Source: Chloranthus sessilifolius
Lineage: Eukaryota > Streptophyta > Magnoliopsida > Chloranthales > Chloranthaceae
Assembly: GCA_021018995.1 (NCBI GenBank)
Contig: CM037584.1
Coordinates: forward strand, 47,381,811 to 47,445,810
DNA: 64,000 nucleotides
Direction of reading: 5' to 3'
Shown piece by piece: positions 33,514 to 45,108 of this stretch. The notes beneath the pieces are model-generated. The model did no database searches, was not told the DNA's origin, and worked only from the letters and a program-made list of their open reading frames with translations. The translations under genes and the position numbers were made by a program. Positions within the stretch are counted from its first letter, which is position 1. Each line of letters opens with the position of its first letter.

Positions 33514-34045
33514 TTGACTGCATTGAATCGGACGATGGAGATCGTTTATCGTCCCAACCTTTCACACGATGGATCTTGAGATCACGGTGGCACTATTAGA
33601 CAGTTGACTGTAGTGAATCGAATGATGGAGATCATTTATTGTCCCAACCTTTCACACGATGTATCTTGAGATCATGGTGGCACCATCAGATAGTTGACTG
33701 CATTGAATTGGACGATGGAGGTCGTTTATCGTCTCAACCATTCACACGATGGATCTTGAGATCATGGTGGCACCATCAGACGGTTGATTGCATTGAATTG
33801 GACAATGGAGATTGTTTATCGTCCCAACCTTTCACACAATAGATCTTGAGATCATGGTGGCACCATCAAATGATTGATTTTTTATTTCATGTGGTACACA
33901 CCCAAAAAAATGACCTTAAAATTAATTTTAACCGTATACGTGATGTTAAGGTCACTTTTCTAAGATGTGTGCCACAAAATAAAATATTGATCGTCTAATG
34001 GTATGCCTAAACGATCTCCATCCTCTTATTCAATGCAATCAATGT
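33514..34045. mobile_element. Foldback MULE-type MITE with a left arm tandemly repeated four times
   Basis: The left-arm unit, starting TTGACTGCATTGAATCG, is repeated at 33514, 33604, 33694 and 33784, exactly 90 bp each time. The core and a single right arm follow, ending in the GATCTCCATCCTCTTATTC region. The 90-bp period keeps frame and creates a 30-residue repeat in a 67-codon open frame that is not a gene. Confidence 0.88.
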
Positions 34046-34324
34046 GTTTTAGAGTGGGTGAAATCAAAGATTCGGTGGATGGAAGCAGACACGGTTAGGC
34101 AATCCAATTCCTAAAAATGGGTCTTGAATCATATAGGAAATTGGAGGGACGAGTATTTTGAATGGAACACGTAGATTGAAGGTTTTCTTTTCAAGAATAA
34201 TTGCATCGTTTGCCACAAATCCTCCATTGGTTGAGTATTCGTCCAAACGTTGGCATGCTTTAATGGAGGAATCACCCTTCTGATGAATATTGAATTTGAT
34301 GGGTGAATGAAGGGCCTTTTAGAA

Positions 34325-34751
34325 GAGTACCTTTAAATCCACCCACTGAATCTTGAAGTTCACCCACTGAATCTTGAAGTTCACCCACGCTGAAACACGT
34401 TGATTGAATTGAATCGAACGATGGAGATCATTTATCCTCCCAATCTTTCACATGATGGATCTTGAGATTATGATCGTACCATCATACGGTCAGTGTTTTA
34501 TTTCACGTGGCACACATCTCAGAAAAGTGACCTTAACATCTCGTGTATGCTTAAAATTGATATTAAGGTCACTTTTAGGGGTGTGTACCACATGAAATAA
34601 AAAGTTGACAGTCTACTGGTACACCCATGATCTAAAGATCGATCTCATGAATGATTGGGACGATAAAAAATCTCCATCGTTTGATTCAATGCAGTCGATG
34701 TGTTTCCGCGTGGGTGAACTCAAAGATTTCGTGGGTGGATTTAAAGGTACT
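34325..34751. mobile_element. Foldback MULE-type MITE, reference copy with target duplication
   Basis: A perfect 10-bp duplication CCTTTTAGAA flanks it (34315-34324, 34752-34761). Ends are GAGTACCTTTAAATCCACCC and GGTGGATTTAAAGGTACT. The inverted arms extend inward past TTCACCCACGCTG and the GATGGAGATCATTTATC block, well over 100 bp. The 9-10 bp duplication and long inverted ends indicate the Mutator superfamily. Confidence 0.88.
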
Positions 34752-35079
34752 CCTTTTAGAATAATGGTAAATTATAATGGCATGACTTGTAAATAAAGGT
34801 GAATGAAGGGCCTTTTAGAATGGTGATAAACTTTAATGGCATGACTTGTAAATATAGATGAATGAAGGGCCTTTTAGAATAGTGGTATTTTTAAAATATT
34901 GGTTTCATTAAAGGCAAAATAGGCTTTTCGTCTATAAACTCACGGCTAGTTAATGGCAGGGGGTTATATGAAACAGAAACACAAAAGTAGGGGCTATAGA
35001 ATAAATACCCATAACTCAGGGGTTTTCTTATAATATTAGCATAACACAGGGGAGTATATGCAAAAAACCCTTATATTTA

Positions 35080-35395
35080 TCTCTAAATTTCTCATTTATA
35101 TAGAAAAGGCAATTAGAGAAAGAGACTAAATAGGCAAGTTGACTTGTCAGTCCTTTAAGGACTCTAATTGATTACCAAAACAAATCTTATGAATAGTGGG
35201 ATTTAATTGCCTTAGTTGATTAAGGCAATAGGTCACTTGAGATTCGGATACTATTTTTGTGTAAATTGGATCTTATTTAGAACTCTCTTAATTTAGTGGT
35301 ATGGGCTATGATAAGGTATGTGCACAAGCATCGGCCTTGGTGCTTCTCCCATCTATTACCATTAAACACGATCAAAATAGACTTGGGTCATAACA
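35080..35395 (+). mobile_element. Long LTR (copy 1), part 3 of 3
   Basis: It ends GACTTGGGTCATAACA. The stretch TTGGTGCTTCTCCCATCTATTA matches the complement of 39100-39125 in the second copy. Confidence 0.65.
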
Positions 35396-35400
35396 CCCTC

Positions 35401-35920
35401 TTTAGCCTTCACTCTTTCTCTTCATATGATGCATAATTTTCAAGATTGCATTTAGCAAACTCTCTCTTTAGGGATTCTTCTGTGGATAAAGATTTCTCTT
35501 TTTCAATGACATCAATTTCAGTTATGGCAGCAGTGAGGGAATATTAAACTTCCTTGGCTTTGAAAATCTTGTTGTGATTCCACTCGGATTTAATGGATTT
35601 GACTTTGCGGAATTTAGAGGCAATGGGTAAGGAAATATCAGATGATGGGAAAAGAAATGGCTTTGACTTTGCTAAATTTAGAGGCAATGGGTAAAAACTT
35701 ATGAGATGATGAAATGGAAGATCACCTGTTTGAAACTTTGGAATGGGGATAGCCCCATTCAATTCCCTTGAGATTTAGTAAAATCCGAGTGTGGTTGGAA
35801 GTCACATGAGTTATAGCTTTGTAGTCGACAGTCGGATAGATAGCATCGAACTCGGCGTTGATGAGCTACTACCTCTCTAAGAGGCGTCCTAATTACCAAA
35901 TTATTAGACGCTCCAGATTA
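35401..35920 (-). pseudogene. LINE fragment: region ahead of the RT domain
   Basis: The minus strand reads SKFRKVKSIKSEWNHNKIF, then EIDVIEKEKSLSTEESLKRELQ, matching the linker between endonuclease and RT in plant L1 elements. Upstream, AITHVTSNHTRILL resembles the SDH end of the endonuclease. It joins 15867 after removal of the long LTR and one CCSTC duplication. The upstream endonuclease is not seen, so the LINE is probably 5' truncated. Confidence 0.7.
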
Positions 35921-36640
35921 ATCTGTATGCATCCAAAATTGTTCTAAACAAGGGCTTCACTTTATATAATGGACCGTAGGAAACCTAAACTCATGTTTAT
36001 GGGATCCGACTCTCTTGACCATCATATATTTTTATTTTTATGAATAGACTTTCTTGACCATCATTTAAACACTATTTTCGTATTCAATGATCTTACACCA
36101 TTAAAGGTGTATAAAATGTGAGTAATCGAAGCTGTTAAAGTGATAGCTTATACATTGAATGATAGTAGGCCTAAAATTCACATGTACGCTTGACTCTTTT
36201 GTTGGGATATGCTCTAATTAGTGTTGTCAATGGGGGGAAAATTCCCAAAATTGGCCCGACCCAATTCTGACGTGATCTTTGATTAGACCAAAGCGACCTC
36301 AAGGTTGGTCTAGATGCTTCATGCCTGACTTGACCCAACCTAACGGGTCAAGTTTCTGTGTTCGACCCGATTAAAAAATTGGATTGGGCGTGTCCAGTAT
36401 CTGATCGCCCCTACATGTTATTGGTAGCCCTAGTTCTAAAAACAGATTGCTACTTGGACCATTTAGACGATCACAAATGTGTGCCACAGGCATACCACGA
36501 AACTGAAGTTCAATTATGTTAGATTATTCAAACACGATTTTAGGGCTTAAATATTCGTCATATAACTCATTATTCTTCATTTATAAGACTATAAGAGGGC
36601 AACTCGAATAATTGATAAGGGCAACCAAGGTTTTCCATTG
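35921..36640. other. AT-rich spacer with a probable GC-word MITE
   Basis: The segment 36213-36430 starts GTGTTGTCAATGGGGG and ends GGTAGCCCTAGT, like the AGGGCTGTCAAT-ended MITEs at 48183 and 51167. No target duplication is clear. The remainder shows nothing. Confidence 0.4.
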
Positions 36641-36647
36641 TGAGAAT

Positions 36648-37008
36648 TGTTGATTGCCTCGAATTAGACGATGAAGATCGTTTTTAGTCTCAATCTTCCA
36701 CACAATAGGTTTTGAGATTGTACACCACCTATCAAACAATCAAATGTTGATTCACAACGTAAACTTCACCGAAAGTGACTAGATCATTGCCGTACCATGA
36801 CAAGGATTCTCGAGTCACTTTTGAGGATGAGTGCTGTGTCGAATCGACATTTAATCGCCTGCTAAGTTGGCCATGATCTAAACATCTATTGTGTGAAAGA
36901 TCGACATCTATTCGCCTGCCTAGCAGGCCATGATCTTGATCTAAACATCTATTGTGTGAAAGATTGGGATAAAAAATGATTTCTGATTGAAGACAGTCAA
37001 CAACTCTC
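36648..37008. mobile_element. Foldback MULE-type MITE
   Basis: The left arm (GATTGCCTCGAATTAGACGATGAAGATCG) and right arm (GTGTGAAAGATTGGGAT, then CTGATTGAAGACAGTCAAC) are inverted. The right part contains a duplicated block (GATCGACATCTATTCGCCTGC, about 36850 and 36900). Confidence 0.65.
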
Positions 37009-38199
37009 ACAGCGTGAAACCCTAGGTGTGCTTAACAAATTCTAGTACCTGCGAGATGAATGGCGCAATGATAGACCTTGGGCTCAGGATCCTAGAGGTT
37101 CTGCCATTGACTCGCCCGTTTCCAATTACCCAGGAGCACGCAGGCAGGTGGCCACGTACGACCCGGAGGAGTAGGCCCTTGCGGTCTACGATAATCGGGC
37201 ATGCGCCTTACGGGTTTGAAGTCCGGATACCTTCGATAAAAAATTAATTAAAAAAAATATATACTAGTTCCCCATGAATCCATTTTTATTTTGAAAAAAA
37301 ATTATTCCCTTTTTATAAGACATAAGCAGACAAGGTGTTAGTGTTCTTTACCGTATACTTTTGTGATTCCAATCATACTAGGGGTGTGGTTTTCAGTTGG
37401 CTGGTTTGAATATTTGAAGGTGAGTCGTCATCTTCGTTAATAACAATAGTTGATGGACTGATGGGCCCGAGCAGCGTGGATGTTCTCAATTTATTTATCT
37501 ACTACATTTATAGTGCACGTGACAAATATGACAATATAGTTGCTCATGCCGGCTTGAAGATGTTGACCGTTGAATCTCCATCATATTTATTTAAATTATA
37601 TATCTCTCAATAATCTCATCTATACAACTACTTCACGATTGATCAGAGCCGTTAATTATGTTTCAAATGTTGCATTTATAAGGATACTCCAATGCATCAT
37701 CTGATCAGCCCCAACCTGGTGTTGGCATACCTGAAGCCAAGAAAAGAAACGGTGACAGTACCGGAGAATAAAATTAAGGAAAACTACCAATTAAATTCTG
37801 CCCAATTAAACTATGTATACAAAACATAAGGAAAATTATAATGAGTGGGCTTAAAACAACATACCAACAACACACTGCTTACATGGCGCGATACAAGTGA
37901 CTGGCTCGACCTGCATTGCTGGGACCCACTGTGCTTGCATTGCACCATATAAATGGTCCAGTGAATTGTCTGCTGCTTGTGGTCCGCCCTATATCAGGAT
38001 CCTCTCCAAGTTTTAAAACCTTGCTCCAATCAATTACCTTACCTAGTGGCTGTCCAATTTAATTTACTCTTTTTATTCATGTTTGCTGTCAAATCTGCAA
38101 AGTATATATGAAACCGAGTCCCTTGTAAATACATAGGTAACCACTTTATCTAGGTTAAACGAGATCATCATAACTATCTTCTTTAGTCCCCAACAACGA
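37009..38199. other. Intergenic DNA, nothing recognised
   Basis: No supported gene or element termini. The 73-codon open frame at 37026 lacks motifs. Confidence 0.35.
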
Positions 38200-38362
38200 C
38201 CTAGATCATGGACAAAAGAATTGACCTTCACTTATAGTGACGAATGTCATATGGAAATAACATCTGACCGTCTGATAGACGCACCATGATCTTAAGAACT
38301 ATTGTAAAGAAGATTGGAGTAAAAAAAATCTCCATCATCTGATTCAATTCAGTCAAGAGTTT
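38200..38362. mobile_element. Foldback MULE-type MITE, right half
   Basis: It has the core ACCGTCTGATAGACGCACCATGATC and the right arm AATCTCCATCATCTGATTCAA. The left arm is missing. Confidence 0.55.
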
Positions 38363-38976
38363 TCGCTCATAAAAAAATTGTGTAGTACTTATTAATGAAC
38401 AGGTGAGACTAGCAACCCTTTTTAATATTGGTTCAACTAATCATCATCATAGCATTATTCCATCTATCTGGAGTTGGCAGTATTCGCTCAACCAGTGTTG
38501 TCTGCAAAGTTTGAAGATTCGAGAAAGCCGTCGTGACAGTTTGAGTCAACCCAACTTTCATAGTGCCGAAACAAGTCATTTGATAACATATAGGAATTTC
38601 CCTGGGATAAGCTCAATTTAGTTTTGCACAGATTTTATAGTGGCTAAAGATTGGCATGAAACAGTATCTCAAACCTCTGATTTCTTACAGTCAACCATTG
38701 AATTAGAGGATGGGTCGGATGATAGAGATCGTGTTTTGGGTTAATCTTTGGCTTTAGAGATCTTTACATCACGGTCTTCAAATCAGCCAGCCTAGATAGT
38801 GTTCCATATGACACTGAACCCCAAAATAAAAATCATGTGACATAGTACAAATCTCGTGCTCAAGTTTTAGCTCCATTTAAATAATTAAGTAGCGCAATTT
38901 GAACCTGCCCAAGTAATTAGGGCCCTATGTAGTAAATTCGCTGACTGCGTTCAATTAGACAATGGCTATCGATTTT

Positions 38977-39065
38977 TATTTTTTTGATAACCTAGATATC
39001 CGGGCCTCTTAAAGCACCCGCCTAATCTCAGTGGCACATGCACACCCCAAATTCAACACATGTCA
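38977..39065 (-). mobile_element. SINE, 3' part with A-rich tail
   Basis: This is the distal half of a minus-strand SINE whose head lies at 43231-43350. Both halves together are bounded by a perfect 15-bp target duplication ATGGCTATCGATTTT (38962-38976 and 43351-43365). The T run at 38977-38986 is the A-tail of the minus strand. The solo LTR 39066-43230 splits the element. Confidence 0.75.
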
Positions 39066-39478
39066 TGTTGTAACCCGGGTCTTAAGAGGCTAATTCGATG
39101 GTGTTAGATGTTGAGGAGCACCAAATTTTGTATGCGTGCTCCACACCCTGTCACTACTTACAAAGAAAGAAAGAATTTGAACTAGACTTGGACACCAAAC
39201 TGGCATCTGAATTCTATATTTTTCATGCTATGTTTTTTACATCTAAATTCCAGAGAGAAAGAATCCTTTTTGGAATCTTCCTCCTTTTAGCTAACTAAGC
39301 CGAATATAATCCCATAAATTAAGATATTTATTTTATATTTGTGGCATAGAGTCCCTTTAGACTCTTGATTTCATATCATAGAGTCCCTTTAGACTCTTGC
39401 TTCTTTGGGATTGGGGACTTGCCCAATCGGGCCTCCTCTCTCTACACTCCCTCATATACCCGAGAGCATGAGAAAGCC

Positions 39479-39526
<48 letters not shown>

Positions 39527-42500
39527 GAGAACCCATCTTCCTCCATACAACCTCAATTACTGTAGTTCTCAGGATTTTTGCTACCACCAAAACAGCAGTC
39601 CGGCATCTCTCCCTCCACCAACTTCAAGGCATTGGTTGCCACACTCGCGACGCTACTTACGACCACCTTTCTCAACGTTTGATCAAGCTGCAACGTGGTG
39701 CTCATCGTAGCAGAAGAATCACCACAAAGAAAGGTCGGCACTGGGAAGAATTTGCTTGCGAAATAAGTCTTTTGGGACTCCGAAAACCATTTATCTAAGA
39801 ACCCGGACCGTTGCGACGCGACAATCAAGGTGGTGCCCTCTTATCTTCTTCAATCTACTCATTACACATTTAAACATATTTAATGTGTTTAAATTACAAA
39901 ATTGAAAATGCGTAGGAACTGATTTTTCTTTCACACTTTTAGAGAACTTGCTTTATTTTACCTTAATCCTCATCATTGCTAGTGTTAAATATATTCTAAA
40001 TGGCGATTAGTTAGATTAAATTAGTGGCATGAGTATGTTAAATATATGCCCGGATTAATACATGTGTAGTGACTCATTTTATTTTCAATCGTATGAAATA
40101 AATGGTTAGTTGGGAGAAATCACTAACATCATGAAAAAGACTTTCTCTTTATAAAAGGCATCAGTATGAGAATATATTCTATATACTAGAATTTGATCTA
40201 AGGATGTTAATAGAGCAGGCTCTTATTTAAATTTTCGAACCCTTACAAATTAGATACTAATTCATTCCTTCATTTTAGGAAAATCAATGATCATTGACCT
40301 GTATTCCATTATAGAAATTTCTAGTTTTAGCATAATGAAAGTACACTTTCATTAGTTGCGCATGTAACCAACATTGGATAAAGGACTTTATGATCTTAAT
40401 GAATTGTGCACATAGTGTATTGACATTGTTGATCAAAGGAAGTTTACACTCTTATGTAAATATGTGCAAATTGGACGATTAGACTCTTGACTAACTGGAC
40501 CACTAATCTCTTAGTTCAATAAAATGGGCACAAGGCTATGTGGAATAAAGTTGGGTTGAGACTCTTTATTTTCAATCTAAATAGGATCAGAGGCCCTTAG
40601 CTTCAATCTCATGATCCTAGCCCTTTTATTCAAATTGAGACAGGCCTAATGTCCTCTTATGTTCTGCGTTGGGCCAAGACCCTTTTTCCTATGCAAATGC
40701 CTAACACCTTTTAGTTACTCATATGTACATGAACCCAAGCTCTTTTAAACTTGTATGTATACACGAGCCAAAGGCCCTTTAGTGAGTTTAGATAGGATTC
40801 AATGCCCACCTCGTTTAAAACACTTGGGGTCTCATGTTTCTCATTATTTTTATGAGAGGCTCGTAATCCTTGTAACCAACGTATAACCCATATGTTAAAT
40901 ATTTCACACATGAGACATGGGAAACTCATGTGCCCCATGTAACTTGTATGTCACGTGGACTCGTATGATCTGTATATCATGTGGGTCATGAAACTTATGT
41001 GTCATAAGCAAATATCGAACTCTTGGGATATGTTCATGTGAATTGGCGTACAACCTGAGTAGAAAAAGTTTAGGATTACTGAATATTAAAGTTACCCAAA
41101 ATCATAAATCCTTGAAGAATAAATGGGTCTGCCCTTGTGGCCTTTTTTTTTTTCTGTTTATGGACCCTTAATGGACCTAGATATCCTGAGTAGTCAAACA
41201 GGCATTTTGAGAAATCACGGACCAATCTTCAAAGATGAGCCCAACCCACCTTCTAAGTCTTGATGGACTCATTAGATGTATTATTTATCCATGCTTTGAA
41301 GCATGTGGTACGTCTATGATCATACGATGGGATGATCTCAATCAGAAATAAGTGACCGTTTAGTTAATGGTCTAAATGATCAAATCAATAGTGAAAATCA
41401 TGAGAAACCCGAATACTCATTACACTGATGACATCGGTAGGATTAGATTGTTCCAAACCCTATCACGTACAACTTAAAATACGTGTATCAAATATTCGAT
41501 TGTCTATAAGTGATTCAATCATACCCAGACTAAAGCTTATTGAAATCGCATAAATGACTAACCCATTTTCATCAGGATGATCTAATAAGAACAGTCTATC
41601 ATCATGTTGGGACACACATCATAGGGTTATGTATCGAATTACCCTTGACCTCTTTATATCTCTCCTTTAGTAGATAGAAAACTCTAAACCACTCTCTTAC
41701 CTAATTAAAACCTTAGCTCTCCATCTAACGTCATAAGTCAAAGTTTGACTTTCGTTGTAACCTGTAACTGACTGATGATCAATTCATTAGTACCTTTTTG
41801 TTCTAGTACATTACTGGTTTGACTTTTATGTGACTCATCAATAGAATAAGTTTGCTTCAATTGTCGAAATATGTTGTTGGGATTATATAAGATATATGCA
41901 ATATTGGGTGTTTTCATCGACAATGTATTATATCCATATCATAGAAATATAATAGGGCATACACATGATAAGTTAAGGAATAAGATACAACACACGACTT
42001 ATAAGCTTTCGTCATGGTGAGGTTTCTTTCACGATCACATGAAACTTAGAATGCAGGCATTCATGTACGGATGCAATACCTCTATAGGAGTATGGGCAGT
42101 CACACGAAGTACATCCAGGTTACTATGGAACTCATCTCTTGAAAAGTGTGATTTAGTGAAGCTTATCGCATCATGACTCACTCTAATTTAAGTTGTATGA
42201 AAATGATACAATAAGAAAGTGTAAGTAAGAATAAGATAAGATACGGATACGATAAGAAACGCTGCGAAGGTTAATTGAATATGAAATTAACGTGTCATAT
42301 ATACCTTACGCGTTATCGTAAGGGTACAATGTCTGCAGCCAAGACGGGTCTTAAGGATAATATGATACGATAGTGTCCCGACGTAAGGGGACACTGATTT
42401 TTATGCGCGCAACCTCATCGGGCTGGATGTTGGTTTATGATATGATATGGAGGTTAGGTGATTATCTACACCCAAACCTCGCATAATAGGCTCGAGCAGC

Positions 42501-43230
42501 GGCCCTGACACATATCATTTACATAAAATAAGTAAGATACGAAGTACATTGTGTAGACATATAGAGTAATAATAAGACTTCCGATATGCCACGTTAGTTA
42601 AGTTGACAAGACAAGTAGAAAAGTCATAAGCATTAGAAGCATCATATGCATTGAAACATATTACGTTCTTTCAGTTTATTTGATATGAAATATTTATGAG
42701 ATCTTTCATTATATTGGTTATATATATATAATTGTAATGAATTCACTTCCACTCACGAAGTTGCACTCACGATCACCTGGGTAGATTGTGGTGGATCGGT
42801 TGTGCAATCCACTGAGTTTACGTGACTGAATAAACTCACTCCCTCCCAAAAACTAACAGCTGCAGATGAAGATATAGACTACACTGTCCGGTGGACTTGA
42901 TGTATTGGAAGATTATAAGGATTATGAGGGTGACGACCTGGATGACCAGCTAGACGACGTCATGTATATATTAATTATTTAGAAAGACCTTCCAGTAGTT
43001 GACCGAACCTCTATTTTTAGTTAGTTTGTTTAATAGGCTCAAAATTCAATATAAGCTTATTTAAGAGAATTTTTAATATAGGAAGAAAATTTGATTCACG
43101 ATTTTTGGGAGCCCCATTTTACATAAGATCTTGTAAGATATGTATGTCCGATTATCGCCTTAACAAGCGTACGATGTCATAACACGGAATTCTAGGCCCT
43201 CGAGATCGGCTAGGATTTTGGGTCGTGACA
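39066..43230 (-). mobile_element. Long LTR (solo LTR), copy 2, inserted in a SINE
   Basis: On the minus strand it starts TGTCACGACCCAAAATCC and ends GGGTTACAACA, about 4.2 kb. It is colinear with the interrupted copy at 15868-35395 but in opposite orientation. No gag-pol is seen. Flanking 5-mers TGTCA and TGCCG match only in part. It contains a 39-bp CT microsatellite (39483-39521) but not the TCGACYGGTCGA array of copy 1. Confidence 0.68.
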
Positions 43231-43350
43231 TGCCGGGTCAGCACAGGATATAAATCCCTAGGGTGGCCTCAAGGGGGGAAGGGGATTCGAACTCAGGTCT
43301 CCTATTTTTGGAAGCAGGTACCTACCAGCCCACTTAACCCCTTGAGGTTT
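43231..43350 (-). mobile_element. SINE, tRNA-like 5' head
   Basis: On the minus strand a box-A-like GGGTTAAGTGGGCTGG precedes a box-B-like GAGTTCGAATCCCC (about 43290), as in tRNA-derived SINEs. The 15-bp target duplication follows at 43351. Confidence 0.72.
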
Positions 43351-43365
43351 ATGGCTATCGATTTT

Positions 43366-43600
43366 CATTCCAATCTTTCACATGATTGATCTTGACACCA
43401 TGGGCATACCATCATACCGTTACTCAACTCACATTTGAGTGTAATGTATCTCCCATAGTTTTTGGGTCACTTTTTTGGGATTTATGTCACGTGGAATACA
43501 AATTTCAGAGTATGAGAGTATATCCATGGTGTCAAGGTCAGGCATATGTGGATGATTGGGATGAAAATCGATTTCCATCATCCGACTAAGTGCAAACAAT
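43366..43600. mobile_element. Foldback MULE-type MITE, right part (left tip at 38938)
   Basis: The MITE begins at about 38938 (CGCTGACTGCGTTCAATTAGACAATGG split by the SINE) and resumes here with CATTCCAATCTTTCACATGA, ending TTTCCATCATCCGACTAAG. The SINE target duplication lies inside it. Confidence 0.65.
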
Positions 43601-43730
43601 GAGGTAGACGACCTCAATACAATAATTGGGTAGGCGAGGACAAAGCTACCCTTAAATAATTATACTTGTCATTCAATGATCGGCAGGCTATAGGCATACC
43701 TTTGTTTTAAGGATAAAAATGGTGTTGTAG

Positions 43731-45108
43731 AAATAGTGACAAATTTCGTTGAAATTCAGCGAAATTTCGCGAAAAATGACGAAATGGGGGTCAAACGAAA
43801 CTTTCGAAGGAATTTCGGTACTTTTTGAAAATTTCGATTTTTTCAGCGAAATTTCGAAATTTTAGATAAATTTCAAAATTTTTAAATTTTTTTATTTTTT
43901 ATATTAGTAATTTACTAATAAATGACAGAAGCAAAGTTGACTCTTTGCTCACAAGTCACTAATTGTGAATTGTTTAAGTGTAGAGTTGAAGCAAGAACCT
44001 ATTATATAGAGGGGTTTGAGTGTCCATATTTCCCTCCCCAACGATGTGGGACTAAAGCTACTTAACGAAAAAAAAAAAAACTTTTTCTATATGTCTTCTA
44101 GCTTTATGCTTAAGCTTGCTTTTTTTTTTTGTTAGGGGGAATACTTATGCTTAGTGCTTAGCACAATCATAGTGAAAAATTTTGCCAAAATTTGGCGAAA
44201 TATCACGAAAATAGCCGAATTGGGGGTTAAATGAAAATTTCGAAGAAATTTCGACCCTTTTCGGTAATTTCGATATTTTTCATCGATATTTCATAAATTT
44301 CGGTAAATTTCAAAATTTTCGACATTTTTTTAATAAATTTTTTTTTTTCTCTTTTTTTTTATTTTTTTAATTATCAAATAAATTGATAATTTAGCTAAAG
44401 AGGCCACCAGTCACTACAAAGCAGCTGCGTGGGATGGATACTTGGGAATGAAACCATTATATAGATGGGTAGAGTGAAGATTTTGTCCCTTGAATGATGT
44501 GGGACTAAATGCATTGTAAAAAACAACACTCGCTGTATTAGTTGCTTTTTCACCCCACCTACTTTAGCTAGTAACCATTGACTGCCCTTGAATCTGAGGG
44601 TGGAGGTTATTTTTAATCTTCATCTTCTTCACAATGGATCTATGGATCGTGGGGATACCATCAGACGGTCGATTTTTTACTATACACGACACACATCTCA
44701 AAAGTGACCTAAAATTATATGACGCCTATCACGCTCAAGCATGATTTTAGCATCACGGTATATATATCCACTGTGCAAAAGATGGGGACGAGAAATGACC
44801 TCCACCATCTGATCAAAGGCGATCAATGCATGTCTAGTGGAGGAGGTGGGGTGAAAAAGCAGCCTTTGGGTGAGTATAACTGTACCCTTTGTCAATTTGT
44901 CTTCTATAGTTCTATGTTTGAGCTTGTGTTTGGCCACTTGGATCAATTACTAATTTTTTTAAAAAATATTAAATATATATTTTTTATATTTTTAATCCTC
45001 GAAATTTTCCCGAAATTTTTTCAAAATGTATCGAAATTAATCCGAAATGTATCCAAAGGACCCCCAACCAAAAAATTACTGAAAATGAAATTTGTCACTA
45101 TAAGCACA
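43731..45108. mobile_element. Degenerate CGAAATTTCG-word hAT-like MITE copies, interrupted
   Basis: Left ends AGTGACAAATTTCG (43731) and AGTGAAAAATTTTGCC (44173), and a right end GAAATTTGTCACTATA (about 45090-45106), match the family defined at 14370-14709. Interior segments are rich in GAAATTTCG. A foldback MITE (44572-44832) is nested between. Exact pairing of ends is uncertain. Confidence 0.55.
44572..44832. mobile_element. Foldback MULE-type MITE
   Basis: Left arm CCATTGACTGCCCTTGAATCTGAGGGTGGAGG shortened with core CAGACGGTCGATTTTTTAC; right arm GAAATGACCTCCACCATCTG. The arms are complementary. Confidence 0.65.

Larger units (their letters stand above)
33193..35070. mobile_element. MULE-like non-autonomous element (GGTTTTTTGCA termini)
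   Basis: A perfect 9-bp target duplication TTATATTTA (33184-33192, 35071-35079) flanks it. Ends are GGTTTTTTTGCAAATAACCC and GTATATGCAAAAAACCC. Subterminal CCCCCTGAGTTA words are repeated. It carries the foldback MITEs at 33514-34045 and 34325-34751. No transposase frame is seen. Confidence 0.82.

Noticed and set aside
33639-33842. 67-codon frame with a 30-residue repeat (SQPFTRxILRSWWHH)
   Set aside because: It arises from the 90-bp tandem repeat of a MITE arm; 90 is divisible by 3, so the frame stays open by chance.
39483-39521. Gene in frames around the CT repeat (39365-39710)
   Set aside because: The frames are driven by CT/GA repeats inside the long LTR; no conserved motif.
43231-43350. 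A functional tRNA gene
   Set aside because: Box A/B-like words are present but no cloverleaf can be drawn and a target duplication and A-tail show it is a SINE.
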